Origin: Apis mellifera
Lineage: Eukaryota; Arthropoda; Insecta; Hymenoptera; Apidae
Length of the DNA stretch: 64,000 bases
Direction: 5' to 3'
Assembly (NCBI RefSeq): GCF_003254395.2
Contig: NC_037652.1
Coordinates: 7,862,501-7,926,500, forward strand
Shown: positions 1 to 12,168 of the stretch, piece after piece
Layout of the letters: the number at the start of each line of letters is the position of its first letter
Numbering within the stretch: position 1 is the stretch's first letter
The notes under the pieces: model-generated
What the model was told of the DNA's origin: nothing
The model's database searches: none
Seen by the model: only the letters and a program-made list of their open reading frames with translations
Made by a program: the position numbers and the translations under genes

Positions 1-813
1 CTTTTTTTTTTTGAAAAATTACCTACAACACACGATAAACAGTAGACATATATTTATTCATATACCACAAGCTACAAGAGAGAGGTGCAATAAGCTTTTA
101 TTATAATTTTAATCGATCCAAAAAAAATGCACAATATCGTAATAATATTTATTTAGAACTACATTTTTTTATTCTAATAATAAGATCATTTAAAATTTAT
201 TAAATGTATCCTTTTTGTTCAGGAATAGACTAAGCTTTATATTTTCTTTTTCCTCTCTCTATTTCTCTCTCTTTCCTTTTCATGTATTCATATATTTTCT
301 ATTATATTTTGATAAAGTGGAATGTATAGAAAGTATTGACAATATCACTATAGAGATTATAAATAATGAGCAAATAATGCAATATAATTAAACAGAGAAA
401 ATCAATGTTTCAGACTAATCTTGAACTATAGTTTTAGTATGTTTTTATACAAAATGTAATAAATTATATTAAAAGAAATGGACAATTTCGTACAATGTTA
501 TTCATTTGCTTTTTCATCACAACAAGGAAAAGCAATATTATTGAAAACTAATATTTTATATGATCTTTTTCTGTGACGACTAACGGTGATAATTAAATTT
601 TGATAAATAACTTTTTTGAAGATTATAAATGTAACAACATGTATATATGTAAAATATTCACAAATCTTAATGTTAAAGAGTATTATTTCTATAATATTAT
701 GCAAGATGGTTGTAATGCTTGCGCAAATTTCACTTTTTTTCCATACATTACTTTATACTTTTATATTTATATCAATTTTGTTGATCTTTCATTATAGAAG
801 CACGCCGTTACAT
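1..813 (-). other. hts: hts 3' UTR of short form and/or intron
   Basis: AT-rich sequence downstream of the adducin reading frame. No further adducin tail exon was recognised on the minus strand. It would be 3' UTR if the read-through isoform ending at 814 is made, and intron if the donor at 849 is used. Open frames here are short and lysine/isoleucine-rich, as expected by chance in AT-rich DNA. Confidence 0.5.
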
Positions 814-2798
814 CTACTCATCTTTATTCTCAAAAGTGATGACTTCTACCTTTGTTATTTTCTTCGGATCAGGAGTTCCTGTTTCAAGTATCTCGACCTT
901 TTGATATACATTGGGCGAATTTAACCAACGTGATCTATCTGTACCTTTACGACCACCTTTCCAAAGTCTATAAAAAATGGAGAATATAAATGGAAAAGTT
1001 TTTTTTGTTAATTCTTTAATATACATAACAAATTTTATCTAAGAAACATATTTACCCTTGTTTATATAATTCTTCCTCTTCAAGTAAATATCCTAAAGAC
1101 GAGACCGCTGGCGGTACTTCTACATCATTTCGAGGCCGCGGAGGTTCTCCTTTCACTAATGGATTTCTGTATATATAACCAGTTCGGAAACCCTGCCAAA
1201 TTATATTATTTATATTATATTAAATTATATTTGATAAATATATACGAAATAATTAATAAATGAAAATCAAATGCATTATTTCTAAACAAAAGAATGAAAA
1301 TAAAAAAAAAAAAAAAATCTATATACTCACAGCATTATCAAGCATCCGCATAAGAGCTTCGAATTCAGTTCCACCGATTCGCCAACGCTTTTCAAGTTTC
1401 TCAGTAAGAGCTGTAGTTTCAGAGATTGGAACTGTTTGTTGCGGTGTCGGTGGTTTTCTCGAAGCTTCGAATATAGCTTTTTTAGATTCTTCAGAAATAA
1501 GATTTAAATTATCCAAACCGGCAGGCATTAATTTCAATTGAGTCTCACAAGCTAGGACCATATTATAAACATTGAAGAAAGCTTCTTCGACAGTTTCTCC
1601 ACAACAGAGAGCACCGCGATTCGTTAACAACATGATTTTGTTCATTGGACCAAGATTTCTTGCTATCTTCTCTTTTTCCTCTGGTTCAAAAAATCCACCT
1701 ATATATTGATGCGTGCTTACCTCTCCTATTACTATACTTTCTTGTCCTATTGGCAATAATCCGCACTTCAATGACGAGATCTAAAAAAAATAAATGAAAT
1801 ATTACTTTTTTTAAAAGTAAAATTAAGAGATATCTAAAATTATGTTATTTTTATACTTACAGCAGTAACGGACGGAGTGGTAATATGAACAATGCATTTT
1901 ATATCAGGTCTTGCAGCATGGATTGTTGAATGCAATTGAAATCCTGCCACATGAACCCCAAAATTGGTTGTTCCTTGTTCCACGATTGTTCCTTGCATAT
2001 CAACTTTAATCAAACTTGAAGCAGTAACTTCATGATACAATAAACCATACGGATTAACTAAAAAGTGTTCTTGATCTTGATTTAAACGAGCTGTAATTTG
2101 TCCTCCAACACCTTGAGTCCAACCATAGAGATCAAGCAATCTAAATACTGCTGCCAATTTGCAGCGCAATAATTTCTCTCCCTTTGCATAACCCATACTT
2201 TCAACACCACGTATATCATTGATAGGTAATACACAATTTGAATCTGTAAAAAAATTAATTACTTAAGCATTTAAGCAAATATTTGAATGATATTTCACAA
2301 ACATACTTTTAAAAATATTTCCGTTGAATCGAGCACCTTGTGCACCCATCATGTCCGAGATTTGCTGTAATAGACCTGATGGTCCAGCACCATCTTTCAT
2401 TTGTGTTTCAATTATGCGTTCTAATTCTTCTCGAAAAAGTCGCGAATTCATCATCATTTCAACTCTCTTCCTCCTTTCCATCTCTCTCATGTCCTATGAA
2501 ATAATACAAATATTTAATTTTAACATATTTTTTAAATATATTTTATTAAAGCTATGTACACAAATATCAAAAGCATTTGTTTTACAGTTTTAGAAATCTT
2601 AATATATGATAAGTCCATTTAATATCAATTAGAAACGTAATAGATACATAATAAAGAATATAAAAAAAATCCATTTTTTAAAAATCTTACCGCATCAATA
2701 TCTGCAGGCCGCATTTTGCTCTTTTCTTCTTCTGTCAAACCATCCATTACTCCATTCGTATGTGGTTCGGATAATGGTTGTTGACTTGTATCTGCCAT
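814..2798 (-). CDS. hts: Adducin (hu-li tai shao), N-terminal and head part
   Basis: Adducin caps actin filaments and links them to spectrin under the plasma membrane. Coding exons (minus): 2691-2798, 2307-2493, 1861-2243, 1331-1780, 1056-1192 and 850-967, all joined in phase. The start is the ATG at 2796-2798 (MADTSQQPLSEP). The third and fourth coding exons encode the class II aldolase-like head (GYAKGEKLLRCKLAAVFRLL, VHITTPSVTA, LTNRGALCCGETVEEAF). The sixth holds the adducin neck signature WKGGRKGTDRSRWLNSPNVY followed by ETGTPDPKKITK. A donor (AAAG/GTAGAA) at 850/849 would splice to tail exons beyond the left edge. Reading through it adds only VEVITFENKDE and a stop at 814-816, giving a short form without the MARCKS-like tail. 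The tail exons are not visible in the window. Identification is from remembered family motifs. Confidence 0.93.
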
Positions 2799-3055
2799 CC
2801 TTATTTTTTTTACTTACTGTCTCTTTACCAATTCCTTTTTATTTTTTTCCAAATTATATTTTTCTTTTGTATTTTTTATCGTATTTCTATTTGTTATCAC
2901 TATCACCACCACTTTCACATTTACCACTACTATCACTAACACTGTCACTATCGTCTTCGTCGTCACCACCGTCACCACCACCGCCACCACCACCACCGCC
3001 TCCTCCTCCTCCACCTCCGCCTCCTCCTCCTTCCACCCCCGCCGTTGGATACCGG
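2799..3055 (-). other. hts: hts 5' UTR exon with G-rich tract in the RNA sense
   Basis: Directly upstream of the hts ATG. On the minus strand an acceptor (TTTTAG followed by CCGGTATCC) lies just above 3055, so the start codon sits in an exon with about 257 nt of leader. Plus-strand 2901-3046 is a run of CCACC, CCTCC and CACCAC units, so the transcript would carry many closely spaced GG dinucleotides. No ATG-initiated upstream frame of note was seen. Confidence 0.6.
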
Positions 3056-6000
3056 CTAAAACAAAATATTTTAATATTATTATATAGATATATATTAAAA
3101 AATTAAAAAATAAAATGGAAAGATTAATTCAGTTATCTTTTTTATCTTTTCATTTAAACGATATTAATTTTTTATATTTCGATTTTTTTATGTTTTTGAT
3201 ATGCATAATAAATATTGAGTTATTATTTATTTAAAAAATAAATTTCATTATATCTTTTTTTTTATTTTTTAAATATGAAAAGCAATGAACGCAAGAAAAC
3301 CGACAGAAGATAGCAAACGATCAATAAAGTTACGAGTAACAGTGAAGTAGAGTAAGGTGCGTCGAACGCGTAGATAGAAATGACAAGAATCCCTAGTACG
3401 ACTGAAATCGTAGCTTTCTTTTTTCAAATTCTTAGTAAGTTTATTTATATCACGTGTTTCTATTGCTGTATTCTACGTCTGTTCCCTCATTCTCATCTTA
3501 AAACCACTTTTAATTTCCGCATTATATTTTTCTTTTTATATTTTTAAATATAACCTATATTTTAAATGTAAATATAATGTAATGTTTAAATGTAAATATT
3601 TTCTGTAATTACATGCATACATAAAAATATAAATATAAAATTTCCTGAAAATAATTGTATGTTAATATGAGTTTAATGAATGTTGGATCCATAATAGCAT
3701 TTTAATGAAAATAACATTAGAATATTTTCAGGATATTACATTAACCTTAATTCAATTTTCATTCAATGACTTTTCAAATTAGAGAAAAATAAATGGTAAA
3801 TAATAAAATGGAATTTTTTTTTAAATATCAAAATATTGTGATGAAAAAACGAAAGTAAATATATTTTATTTATTTTTAATTAATTGTTTCTAATATATCA
3901 AGCAACATAGTATCTCTTATAATCTTGTTCAATGACTCTTAATAATTCGGAAGCATACGTTTAACCCAAATTCATAACTTCCGCAAATACTATTCTAAAA
4001 GAGCAAATCATAAAGAGTATTCAAATTTTTTCAATTATTTTTTATATATATTTTATATATAAATAATAATAATAATTGATTTCAAAATAATTTCTCACAA
4101 TGTTTCTATCATAAATCTATTGCTTTTTGATATTTTTTTTATTAATTAATGTTAAACCAAATATTTTATACACAATTATACAAAAAATAAATTTATTAAA
4201 TAATTTTTATAAATTTTTTTAAAATTCTAGTAAATATTCTAACAAACTGTATTCATAATTTACAATCATTATCTATGAATTCATCGAGTTAAACACTGAA
4301 AAAAAAATTCAATAAATATCAAATACATTGTCTTAATTTCGATATAATTAATCTCACATATTTGATTCTCATTAAATTTTCATTCTAAAAGGAATAAATA
4401 AAAAAATTTATATAATTCTGATTCTTTCCTATATTTACTTAAATATAGTAAAATATCGAATTTGATAATAAACTTTATCATTATAAAATAAATTTGCTTA
4501 TAAAAAATAAATTATAATAAATGATGACAAATGATATAGGTATTTTTATTAATATATATTTTTTATATTTTCTTATACTAATATTTATTCAAAAAATAAA
4601 AATTTAAAATTAATTTTTAAATTTGAATTAATTTTTTTTATTTATACATGTACATGATTATTATGATTAACTAATTCTTTAATTGTAATTCTTTTAATTA
4701 ATATTCATCAACGTTATTTAATAATGAATTAATTAAATTCCGGTTATTTGTGCTTAATCATCATTATCTTGCTATCATTTTATAATTTTTTAAATATTTT
4801 GTCTTTTTACAAATTTCTTAAGAAATTATTTAATCTCTATATAAATTTTAATATTTATTGTCAAAATTTTAAATTTGAATTGCCAAAATCAATATAGTAT
4901 AATCAAGTACTGTTGCTATTTTATTAAAAAATTTAGATATATAAAAAAATACCGATAATGTATTGAACTATTGAGATAATCAGCTGAATGCACATATTAC
5001 GTGTGAGATATTTAATGCGACGCGTCCGCTGTTTCTCGATGCGATGATGTCATAACTTAAAACGTAAAACTCACTATCGTTGCTCGTTAGGCACTACACT
5101 ATATTACGTTTATCCAAATACGATTATCATAATCTAAATAAAAAAAAAAAAAAGAAAAAGAGAAAGAATTTTTTTTTAATTATTTAAATAATGAACAATA
5201 AAATGCTTCTGCTATATCTTATGTAAAAAAAAATCTGTATTTTATTAATAATAATATTTTCTTAATAATAAAAATAATAACTAATAATTATAATGAAATA
5301 AATTAAATCTGGATCAGTTAAAAAATGAAGCTCAAGAGATAAAGCAACACTGTTGAACATACAGGTGAACATTCCTTCTATAGAATCGAAACTCGAGAGC
5401 AGCAAGTTTATTTCCAAGCGACGATAGATTGCGCGCGGGCGGTTGAGAGTTATTATAAGGAAAAAAAAAATGTTCATAATTGCATACTATAATTTATTAT
5501 CATTATATTTCAAATTATATTTTCTATAAAAAAAATGCAATCGACTTAGAATTTTGTTTAAGACATTTATACATGATCATACTTGTAGATGTTATACTAA
5601 TATTTTGTCTCCGAATTCGATCATAAGGACGTCGAGACGAACTCAGCGTATGATTATTCGTGTGATACGCCCAAATGACCATTACATGTATGTCAATTTA
5701 TTACTCTACAAACAAATGCGAGCAATCTGATATAAATGCGCACGCGCACGACCGCGCATTGAGTAAATTTTATAATATAAAAGAGTTAATTTTTACTATG
5801 ATTGTCTTTTGTCAAATTTTCCTGACATTCTTACAGTATTAGATGTATAATGAATTAATTAAATACATATAGAAAATAATGAAAAAATTTGACTCGAATA
5901 TTTTAATACAGATATGCTTATTTATTATTATCACTTTTGGATAGAGAACATTAAAATGATATAAATTTTCAAACGAAAATCTAAAATCTAAAATTAAAAT

Positions 6001-6506
6001 TTTGATTTTAATACTTTCCCGCCGGTATACATACATATATATAAAATATTACGAAATATATTAAATAAAGAATGGAAAAATGAAAATATCATTATTATCG
6101 TTTTTAAGTTTAAACTTTTAATTTAAACTTAATGTTTGACACGAACATAGCAAGAAAAGAAGGTCAATGGTTTAACAATGCAAATGGCGATACAGCAATG
6201 GAGAGTAATGGTTTTCAATGGCGCAATTATGACAGCAGAAATCGTAATAATAATTATCAATGTATTTTTATGAAATATTCCATAACCAATGAAAAATATG
6301 ATTCACAAGACTAAGAGGTTGTATATACAAATGTATAAAAAAACATCCAAGATTGCCGCCTAATCGACACGACACACCCCTTACGCTACGTCATTCTTGT
6401 CAATTATTTAGAACTATCGTCTTTCATATTTTAATAATATTGTGAGTTCTAAAATGAATCATATTCACAATAATATATTCTAATTTAATTATTTAAAATG
6501 ACTTAC
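3056..6506 (-). other. hts: hts first intron (inferred)
   Basis: About 3.4 kb bounded by the acceptor near 3056 and a strong donor (TTAG/GTAAGT on the minus strand) at 6506. Mostly AT-rich with small GC-richer islands near 4980-5100, 5330-5460 and 5600-5760. A 60-codon plus-strand frame at 6132-6314 (starting MFDTNIARKEGQW, Asn-rich) stands alone with no recognisable similarity and is not called as a gene. Confidence 0.5.
5737..5748. promoter_or_regulatory. NRF-1/Ewg-type palindromic site
   Basis: TGCGCACGCGCA matches the NRF-1 consensus YGCGCAYGCGCR at every position. It lies in the inferred first intron of hts in otherwise AT-rich DNA. Confidence 0.4.
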
Positions 6507-6850
6507 CTAACACAAAATTAGGCGACTATTGTAGATGATCGATATATCCGTATTCGTTTGGGGAACCGTTTGACTCGCTGTTCGTATCACCGAGCGGTCG
6601 TTCCGTTCGGTGGACAGCTTCCCCGCCCCCGTCACCGTCGATGCTCTTCCGGCGGCTGGCAAACCTTCCCCAAACCTCCTCCACCTTCTGGTTCGCTCGT
6701 ACTGCCACCACCACTATTCCTACCACCACCACTTCCACTTCCACTTCTACTTCTATCTTCTCTTTTCCACTTTCGTTTGCACTTCGTTCTTTATATCTTT
6801 CCTTCTCGTTTCAAGTTTTCAAGTTTCCAATTATATTAATTTTTAACCTA
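6507..6850 (-). other. hts: Probable hts first (non-coding) exon and promoter side
   Basis: GC-richer block ending at the GTAAGT donor at 6506. On the minus strand it is rich in GGTGGT and GGAAGT units, similar in character to the leader at 2799-3055. The frame here stops at 6526, upstream of the donor, so the exon would be non-coding. The upper limit is a guess from composition. Confidence 0.4.
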
Positions 6851-8177
6851 TAATTTTACCATTCATTTAATAATATTTATGCTTATGAGAATCTTCATAC
6901 TTGATCTCTATTTGACGATATATAGAAGTGAATAATTGAAAAAAATCTATTATAACTTCATTATCGAGGTTAATACTTCTTCGTCTCTACTCTACTCTCT
7001 GCATTCCTGTTTTTTCCTCGTACTAATTGTACAATGGACACGCGGATCTTGCGCACAATACTAGTGCGCAACGTATAGCTGATCTACGAAACTTTAAGAA
7101 CAAACCAACGAAAGATCGCTTCTCGAAGATCTGATTGGTTATCTTTTAAATTAACGTCCAATCAAAATATTTGAATTTTATACAACCAATAATATTAAAG
7201 ATATAATACGAACGTATCGAAAGTCATCATAAGTCGATACATTACGTGAATAATCGAAAATATTTCATACTATTGTAATATTTAATATTATATATTGTGT
7301 GTACAATAAGAATAGATTAATGTATATTTATGGATCAATTTAAAATATAAATGTAAAATATTGATTTTAAATTATTCTTAATATATTCTTTAGTATGTAA
7401 TTCTATACCACAATACAATACTCTTATATGATGTTTATCCATTTATTTCTCTCCTTCATATGTATTTGATTAATTTCCACTCAATTTATCAATTGAACTT
7501 TATCTCGTTTGATTCGCAAACTTTAATTTGAAAAATAGCGGTTCAATTATTTTTAGAATATATACATATAAAAATTGAATAAAAAATTATTTTAATACTA
7601 GATTTTTAATATTATTTTAATAATATTTATGAAATATTTGATTAATAGCACAAAATAACTAAATTAATCAGAATAAAAGAACTTGTTTTATAATAAATAA
7701 AAGTATGATATTGGTTTTATAGAAATACAATCGCAACTTACAATATTAGAAAATTGAGATCATAACATAATAATATTCTTCGGTCAAAACAAATATATTA
7801 ATAATAATATAATAACAATATATATTTATAATAATATTAACTTTGAATAAATATAATTATTATTTTTTTCATAAACAAATATCTTTTTTATTTATTTTTT
7901 TTTCAGATAAAAACCTGTTTGGCGCTTTCCATGAGTAGAATTAACTGGAAGTTTACTTTGAGCCAAACAGATATAATGATTTCTAATCGCGTCAGTGCTA
8001 CAGTCTTCGATCTCATCTTTGACCAGACAACATTGATTTTTATCTCTTCTCATTTATTCAAATTGTTAGATTTTCGCTAATATCAATAGATTTTCTTTTA
8101 GTATTAATTTACAATTCTTAAAAATTATCAAAATTGATTTATAATTTGTGATTTAAGAAGTAAATATTAAATTAAAT
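6851..8177. other. Divergent intergenic region between hts and the acyl-CoA dehydrogenase
   Basis: Holds the putative promoters of both genes. A GC-richer patch at about 7020-7160 includes an 8-bp stem, 7-nt loop inverted repeat at 7049-7071. A 49-codon frame at 7931-8080 (MSRINWKFTLSQTD) follows an acceptor-like TTTTTCAG but joins nothing recognisable. The rest is AT-rich without features. Confidence 0.45.
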
Positions 8178-11100
8178 ATGAATTTATTTACTCTTCAAAT
8201 TAACCAGGTATGTATATATAAACGTTTCTGACGGTTCCATACAACTTTCGTCATTGGTTAATAATATAAACAAATTCAAATAAGTGATTTAATAATTTCA
8301 ATATAGAACAAAAGGAAGAAATTATTTTATTAGTTTGATGACGTGGCATATAAAGATTTTAATTTCAATGAAATAATTTTCAAAAAAAAAACTTATAATA
8401 ATTATTTGATTATTATTATATATTTTTTTTTCTTCATAATAATACAATTTTTTAATATCATTAATATTTTGTTTTTCATTACGTTTTATATTATATTAAT
8501 TTTAATTTTTAAATATTTAATTTTCTTCTTTTCATTTTGTTATAAAAGAAATATTAATTTTAAAGATAGATAATAAAAATATCCTTATCAATTTTTTCAA
8601 CAAAATATTTAAATATCTTTAATTTTTGTTTCATTCGAATTTATTCATTTTTTTTTAAATTCATTATATATATTATTATTATATATATCTTTATATATTA
8701 TTACATAATTACTATGAATGTTATCTGTAATTGTATTGCACAAAAATGAATCACAAATCATTAAAAACTTCGCGATTGAAAAGTCAAGGATTTTTTAAAA
8801 ATATTATTTATGTTATTTAAATATCGATTTGTGAAAAATATAATGTTTTTTTTTTTTTTGAAAAAAATTGAATTTCATATAGTTGAATTTCATATATACT
8901 CGAAAATAAAAATAAAATAAATAATAAAAAAATTTTCAGATATCCCGAAAAATATATAACAAAAAATATTTAAGTAAATGTATAATACGATTGAATCATA
9001 ATCCTGGACCTTTATCCCAATTTACAGATGAAGAAATTTTAATGAAAGAAAGCGGTAATTTTTCTTATTATTAAATATTCATCATATAAATTGTTTTTTC
9101 GAACAGATATAATATTTTATTTTTTACTATTTTACTTTTAATTAATTCTTAAAATTATGTCTACGAAATGTAATTTATGTAAAATTTCTTAGTTAATAAA
9201 TTAGCAAAAGAGGAAATTGCTCCGCTTGTACGTAAAATGGAAAAAGAAAGCAAAATAGATGAAGGATTAATACGAAAGCTTTTTGAAAATGGTGTAAGTC
9301 TACCGTTTTTCATTGTAATAAATTAATGTTTAGATTTGATATATATAATCTTTAGATATTTATTTTTTTCACCTACTTTTGAATGACGCATAATGCCTTT
9401 AATAAATTCATTGATAGTTAATGGGTATTGAAATACCAGAAAAATACGGTGGTTCTGGATGTAACTTCATGACAACAATTTTAAGTGTCGAAGAAGTTGC
9501 CAAAGTTGATGGATCTGTGGCAGCTCTAATAGACATTCATAACACTTTAGTAAATTCATTAATTAAGAAAGTTGCTACGGAAGAACAAAAAAAAAGATAT
9601 CTACCAAGATTAGCTCAAGATTACGTAAGTATTATAAAACAATTTAAAGATAATATAAAATTTATTTCGAAATCGAAATAAAAATCGAAATATCTCGTGA
9701 AAGATTAATCCTACTTAAAAAATATTCTTACAAAACTTATTTGTGAAAAAATATTACACTAAAATAAAAATATCTATTATTAATAATTTTTCTATAAATT
9801 ATAGATCATGAAGTTAACATTAATTATTTTAAATAGAATCAAAATTTTTATTACATTAATCGATATATTTCATAATTTTCTAAAAAAAAATTTGTAATAA
9901 GTTATGTCGAAAAATTTTTAATTTTAGAAATATTTTAACTTGAAAATATTTACAAAACTTATCATATAAAAGATAACAAATGTGCAAAACAGCGCTTTAT
10001 TATTTATACGACTCTTTACGACTTATATATATATATAATTTTTTTATATTTTATTTTATAGCAAAAATATGCATACTTTTTTTTATTAATTTTTTATTTT
10101 TCGAGGCGGGAAGCTTTTGTCTTACGGAACCTGGTTCAGGATCAGACGCTTTTTCTTTAAAAACTATAGCAAAAAAAGATGGATCCGATTATGTGATAAG
10201 TGGAACAAAAATGTGGATTTCAAACTCCGATATTGCAGAATTATTTTTAGTTTTCGCAAATGCAAATCCTTCCGCTGTGAGTCTAATATATTCAATAATA
10301 AAAAAATAATAATCATAGTATATAAAAAATAATTGACTCGATTAAAATTATTTGATTTTACAATATAAAATATAATTCAAACAATTCATTTTATTTAATC
10401 ATTCAATGCAAATTATTTTATTCGATTTCTATTGATAATCGTTCAACTAATTGTTCAAACGTAAGAAATTTAATTAACTTTTAGTTAATTTCATAATTTC
10501 ACTATATTTTTTTATAGTATTTAAGTATTATAGTATTATATGCATTATAGTATTTAAACTTTTAAAAATTGATAATAAATTTTTGTGCATAGGGATATCG
10601 TGGTATTACAACATTTTTTGTAGAACGAGATACACCTGGATTGACAATAGCCAAACCAGAAGATAAATTAGGAATTAAAGCATCGGGTACATGTATGATT
10701 CACTTCGACAATGTCAGAGTAAATAAAATAACTTTTTAAATATATATAAAAAAATTTTGAATATTTGTTACTCATAAATACTTATAAATACTAATTCTTG
10801 TCTATACGATTTTTTTATCGAATAAAGGTGCCTGAAGATAATATTTTAGGACATTTTGGGCATGGATATAAATATGCCGCTGGATTTTTAAATGAAGGAC
10901 GAATTGGTATCGGAGCTCAAATGATTGGTATAGCACAAGGTTGCTTGGATGCTACAATACCATATACATTAGAAAGAAAACAATTTGGGAAAGATATATT
11001 TTCATTTCAAGTATAAAAGAAAATTCAATTGTTTCTAATATAATAAATAACAAAATCAAATATTTTTTATTATTTTATTTGTTTCTAGTCTATGCAACAT

Positions 11101-11503
11101 CAAATCGCACAAGTAGTTACTGAACTTGAATCTGCCAGATTATTGGTTTACAATGCAGCCAGATTAGTCGATATAAAAAAAGATGTAATGAAAGAGGCTG
11201 CTATGGCGAAATTCGTTGCATCGGGTAATTAATATTATAATTAATATTTTATTTATTTATTTTTTTTTTACGAAACCTTATAACCAATAAAAATAAATAT
11301 AAAATTTATGTATTTTTTCCAATATAGAAACGGCTTTGCGTGTTACTGCAAAATGTATTGACTTTATGGGTGGAGTAGGATTTACAACTGATTTTCCCCA
11401 AGAAAAATATTTCAGAGATTCGAAAATCGGTACGATTTATGAAGGAACCAGTAATATGCAATTATCAACAATAGCCAAATGTATTCGTAAAGAATATTCA
11501 TAA
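8178..11503 (+). CDS. ACADSB: Short/branched-chain acyl-CoA dehydrogenase, mitochondrial
   Basis: FAD enzyme oxidising 2-methyl-branched or short acyl-CoA to the 2-enoyl-CoA in isoleucine and fatty-acid breakdown, passing electrons to ETF. Exons: 8178-8207, 8940-9054, 9193-9293, 9418-9624, 10106-10276, 10593-10718, 10828-11010, 11089-11224, 11328-11503; all phases close, giving about 414 aa. The first 10 codons (MNLFTLQINQ) plus the basic start of exon 2 (ISRKIYNKKYLSKCIIR) form a plausible mitochondrial presequence. Motifs: MGIEIPEKYGGSG, the FAD/acyl signature AGSFCLTEPGSGSD near residue 152, GTKMWISN, LGIKASGT, LERKQFGK, and the catalytic glutamate near residue 395 in GTIYEGTSNMQL. AATAAA-like signals follow near 11594. 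ACADSB is preferred over other ACADs from overall resemblance; exact substrate is inferred. Confidence 0.9.
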
Positions 11504-11635
11504 ATATTATAATTAATTAAGATTTATTTTATATTTTTTAACAGTACTTTTTATACTTTTTTGTAATTGTTTCATTTTTTACTATTTTGTTTATTAATAA
11601 ATCTATATTAATCTAATTATTGTTTAAATCCGAAT

Positions 11636-11944
11636 TTATTTCGGATCATGAGGTAATTTAAATCCAACGAGATCTGCAGTTTCTTTAATACTTCGTTCAC
11701 CTTTACCAGCATATCGGATTTTAATTTCTTTACACATACGCTGAGAATTTAGGTAACAAAGATACGTTTCTGCTAAATTTTTTAATTCTTCTCGTGCTTT
11801 GCACAAGACTTCAGAAGTTTCTCGATGAGATTTTGCTTGTTCCAAAACATACTGTATCATAATATTATTTTTTGCTTTTTGTTCTGATGACGTTCGTCGA
11901 ATTTCTTGTATGAGCGAACGAAGCAATTTTGCGTTTGGTTTCAT
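11636..11944 (-). CDS. FMC1: FMC1-like ATP synthase assembly factor
   Basis: 102-aa protein of the LYR-like family. The human homologue (C7orf55) and yeast Fmc1 help assemble the mitochondrial F1 ATPase. Visible features: N-terminal LLRSLIQEIRRTS (LYR-type helix), TSEVLCKAREELKNLAETYL, and the diagnostic C-terminal GKGERSIKETADLVGFKLPH. Length matches the family (about 110). The gene converges on the acyl-CoA dehydrogenase with 132 bp between the stop codons. Just upstream of the ATG the minus strand reads GTTATAG followed by ATTAGAAGAAAG, an acceptor-like sequence, and the frame stays open through it (IRRK), so a further 5' exon is possible. Its nearest upstream neighbour, SRR1-like, is on the same strand with 224 bp between. 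Confidence 0.9.
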   Translation of the reverse strand: MKPNAKLLRSLIQEIRRTSSEQKAKNNIMIQYVLEQAKSHRETSEVLCKAREELKNLAETYLCYLNSQRMCKEIKIRYAGKGERSIKETADLVGFKLPHDPK

Positions 11945-12168
11945 CTTTCTTCTAATCTATAACAGATAAAATATGTTGTTTATCGATTGATACTCAATAC
12001 TTTCTATTTTAAATTTGCATTAAACATTATTATCTTATTCAATACTTTAGAAATTTGATACAGTTATTTTTATTATAATATACAATTCAATAATTTATAA
12101 GAATAATATAATAGTATACAACTTAATGATTTATAAAGATTTATTTAATAGTACATAAAAAAATATAA

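Noticed and set aside
2814..3014. 66-codon upstream frame ending 16 bp before the hts start codon
   Set aside because: It begins with GTG, not ATG, and its valine runs come from the GT-rich repeat.
2762..3106. 114-codon plus-strand proline-rich frame
   Set aside because: It is the antisense of the G-rich hts leader; the poly-proline run reflects CCN repeats and the hts start and acceptor explain the region.
6132..6314. 60-codon Asn-rich plus-strand frame
   Set aside because: Isolated, no splice partner, no recognisable similarity; length is within chance for AT-rich sequence.
7931..8080. 49-codon frame after an acceptor-like TTTTTCAG
   Set aside because: Does not join in phase with the acyl-CoA dehydrogenase exons and matches nothing I know.
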